From assembly GCA_027574665.1 (NCBI GenBank), contig CM050648.1:141050175-141114174 (forward strand): a DNA stretch of 64,000 nucleotides, in the 5' to 3' direction. Shown piece by piece: positions 61,801 to 64,000 of the stretch. The first letter of the stretch is position 1, and every line of letters starts with the position of its first letter. The notes under the pieces are model-generated. The model had not been told where the DNA came from and searched no databases. It saw nothing but the letters and a program-made list of their open reading frames with translations. This DNA is from Rhynochetos jubatus (taxonomy: Eukaryota; Chordata; Aves; Eurypygiformes; Rhynochetidae). Both the position numbers and the translations under genes were made by a program.

Positions 61801-64000
61801 TTTCACACTGGTGGGGAAATAACACTTTGGGGGCCCCTTTTGTGCCTGTCTTATGTATAACAGAAGCATGAAGTTTTATAAAGTCTAATAAATACCCAGC
61901 TCTGCCAGATGTTAGCTTTCCTTCCCCCCCGCATATTAGAAAGGAGGTCAGAATTTGAGTTCCAGACTTTAGCTGACTGCAAATAAAATGGGACTGTTTC
62001 TAAGAGACATGTTGTGACAGTGTAAATTATCACATTTTAGATGATGTTAAATATAGAAATGCCACTTAAGAGGGGATGCATTTTGTTCAGCGTCTGATAT
62101 TTGTCTTGTCAAGACATCCATGTGAGATCGCGTCTGTTTATTATCTTTCCACCTCTTTATTATTCTGCTCTGGCTGCTGACAATGGTTAATGAAGAAGTT
62201 ATAGCCTTTTCTGTGTTTCATAGTGCTTGAGAGCTGGGGGGGAACAGGTCATGGCATAGCCCGTGGGGGCTGACTCCAAATTAGCATGTGGTGGAGAAAT
62301 TCCCACTTGCAAAATCGGCCCCTTCCTCCCTGGGAGGAACCTCTGGGTTAAATGCAGGGAGCAGAGGCAGGTGAAAGATGCCAAAAGGCTGTGCTAATAC
62401 ATAGCCCTGTGGCTACCGCCAGGGCAGAGGGGCTGGAAGGTCCGCAGGAGGCAGGTGGAGAAGCTGGAGAGACGGACCCAGCAAGGTGACGTGATACAGC
62501 CCAAGTCAGGAAAGCCAGAGTGAGGAAGAAAAACATTTCCATTAGGCTGGAACAGACAAAATTCACTTGCGTGGACAGTTTTGTTCAGTTATTTTGGCTA
62601 AATCTAGCTCATTGATGGCTCTATTTCCTTCTCCCATCGGAAAAGCATGTGCTTGGTCTCATTTATAAAATTAAAAAGTGCCGTTTTCTTTATGGTGTGT
62701 GCTCTCTGCTGCGGCTCAAGAGTGGTAATTGCATGGAAACTTACATGGCGCATACCTAAAGGAATCTTAATTTTAATACATATGAAATTACACATATTTA
62801 AGCCTCATTTAGTTAGAAGCAGTGCAGTTTTCCATCAAACGCCTCTCCAAACAGAAGCTGGTTTTGCACTTAAAGTGGATTCTTAGTTGTAACTTTATCT
62901 TCCCCACCTTGGTCTCAGCCCCATTAAACTTAATCACCATCATATACTATTACCCGTTCAGTTAATGAAAAATAGTTTTCTCCAAAGGTAAAGCCTTATA
63001 ATTAAGGGCTCTGTATAGCCACAATAGCTTTTGTGCCTTCAACCTTTTTTCATTTTTCATTTGGGTTCATTCTGTGCAGAGCAAAAGGCCAGAAATGCTT
63101 ATGAGACAAAATAATTCCGCTCAGACAATGAGAAAAATAATCACGTAGGATTACAAGGCCACAGATAAAATTTTGCAACAGGTTCTTGTCCCTGCCATGG
63201 ATCATCAGACAGATCTGATAAAACTCCTAAGTACGCCAGCGTTGCCCAATAAGTTAATAGCAGTGTTGCTTTTATTTAGAATGATACCAGGCTGCTGCTA
63301 AAGCAGTAATGAGATTTATGCACAATGGGGCATGTGGCCTGGCCAGGGAGCCCAGCCCATGGAGGAGAAGAGGTCCATCCCTCCATCCACAGCACCTGGG
63401 GCCATGCCAGCGGTTCAGAGCACTGATGGTTCAGGCCCAACTGAGCTAAAGTGAAATAAGCTGTTTGAATATTTGCAATATCAACTTGTTTTGTCAAAAT
63501 CACTGGGTTTTTTGCCTGTGCACGGAATTAATTTTGTATTCTCTTCCTCGTCCCCTAAATTAAAAAAAGTCCTGCATGGAAAATTCCTGATCCATGCTAA
63601 TAAAAATATATTCTTGTGTATGTTCTTATGATGCACATCCAGCTATATAAATATAGATGATTTGTAGCTCTACACAAATAAAGCGGGAATTTCAAAAGCA
63701 GTCTAACTACTCCCAGCCTAACTACTTGGAGTAAAAGCAGGGAGAGTTTATAATTAAATTCACTGGGAGCTGTGCTAGTCCCCTGCTGAGTGCTTTTAAA
63801 CATTCCTCTCCTTAGACTCTACTGGGAGAGAAATATACTGTATTTATAGCCATCTTGTTTCAATATAAACATGTCAAACTGTAAATCTCAGACACAGAGA
63901 TGGGCTGAAGCTGAAAAATTCAAATCCAGATTTCCGTTGTTCTCTATTTCAGATTAGGTCTGTTGTGGGCTTCAGGTTTGAGGATCTGGGACTGGTTTCT
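52881..64000. other. Intergenic, no gene seen
   Basis: Mostly AT-rich unique sequence. A tagtggggaaactgaggcac string at about 57382 again resembles an ancient SINE core. A TATAAAAG sits near 54933 with no exon recognised after it. A 179-codon minus-strand frame at 58789-59328 shows no motif. The next gene, if any, starts beyond 64000. Confidence 0.55.
57376..57403. repeat. Ancient SINE-like fragment
   Basis: ttttgtagtggggaaactgaggcacggg resembles the MIR-type core (a gatggggaaactgaggca string) found through amniote genomes. The near-copy at 48278-48307 supports it as repeat sequence, not chance. The flanks are too decayed for me to classify. Confidence 0.4.

Noticed and set aside
1-64000. 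CRISPR array, operon, plasmid or phage structures
   Set aside because: The sequence is vertebrate nuclear DNA; the only regular array is the minisatellite, whose units have no repeat-spacer layout.

Overview
The window looks like a stretch of bird nuclear genome. The clearest sign is a set of CR1 LINE 3' ends, the dominant retroposon of birds, in both orientations (about 7271-7418 and 21280-21544 on +; 37905-38345 and 52821-52880 on -). There are no long open frames. The only convincing coding sequence is split into short exons with GT-AG junctions. I cannot name the species.

Region 1-18 kb holds the 3' end of one plus-strand gene, which I identify as BRF1, the TFIIIB subunit of RNA polymerase III. 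Three exons are visible: 8874-8925, 11937-12105, and 14320 to the stop at 14355-14357. Their phases join cleanly. They encode about the last 86 residues, including a strongly acidic tail and the C-terminus [12 protein letters not shown]. Everything before 8874 appears to be intron, and the upstream exons, including the zinc ribbon and cyclin folds, lie outside the window. A 3' UTR of one to several kb follows, with candidate poly(A) signals at 15316, 17875 and 18031.

Region 18-64 kb shows no gene I can support. It contains CR1 fragments, a 17-copy minisatellite with a 32-bp unit (43226-43764), a neighbouring GC-rich segment open on both strands with splice-like borders (43810-44037), small tandem duplications, homopolymer tracts, and short matches to old amniote SINE/LINE sequence. 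In human, NUDT14 and JAG2 follow BRF1 closely. Neither was recognised here, which suggests a long intergenic interval, a rearrangement, or loss.

No bacterial, plasmid, CRISPR or viral system is present, and I found no clearly new biological system. The items most worth checking are the minisatellite with its adjacent dual-strand open frame, the missing BRF1 neighbour, a CpG-dense spot inside the BRF1 intron, and AT-rich blocks that could be conserved noncoding elements.
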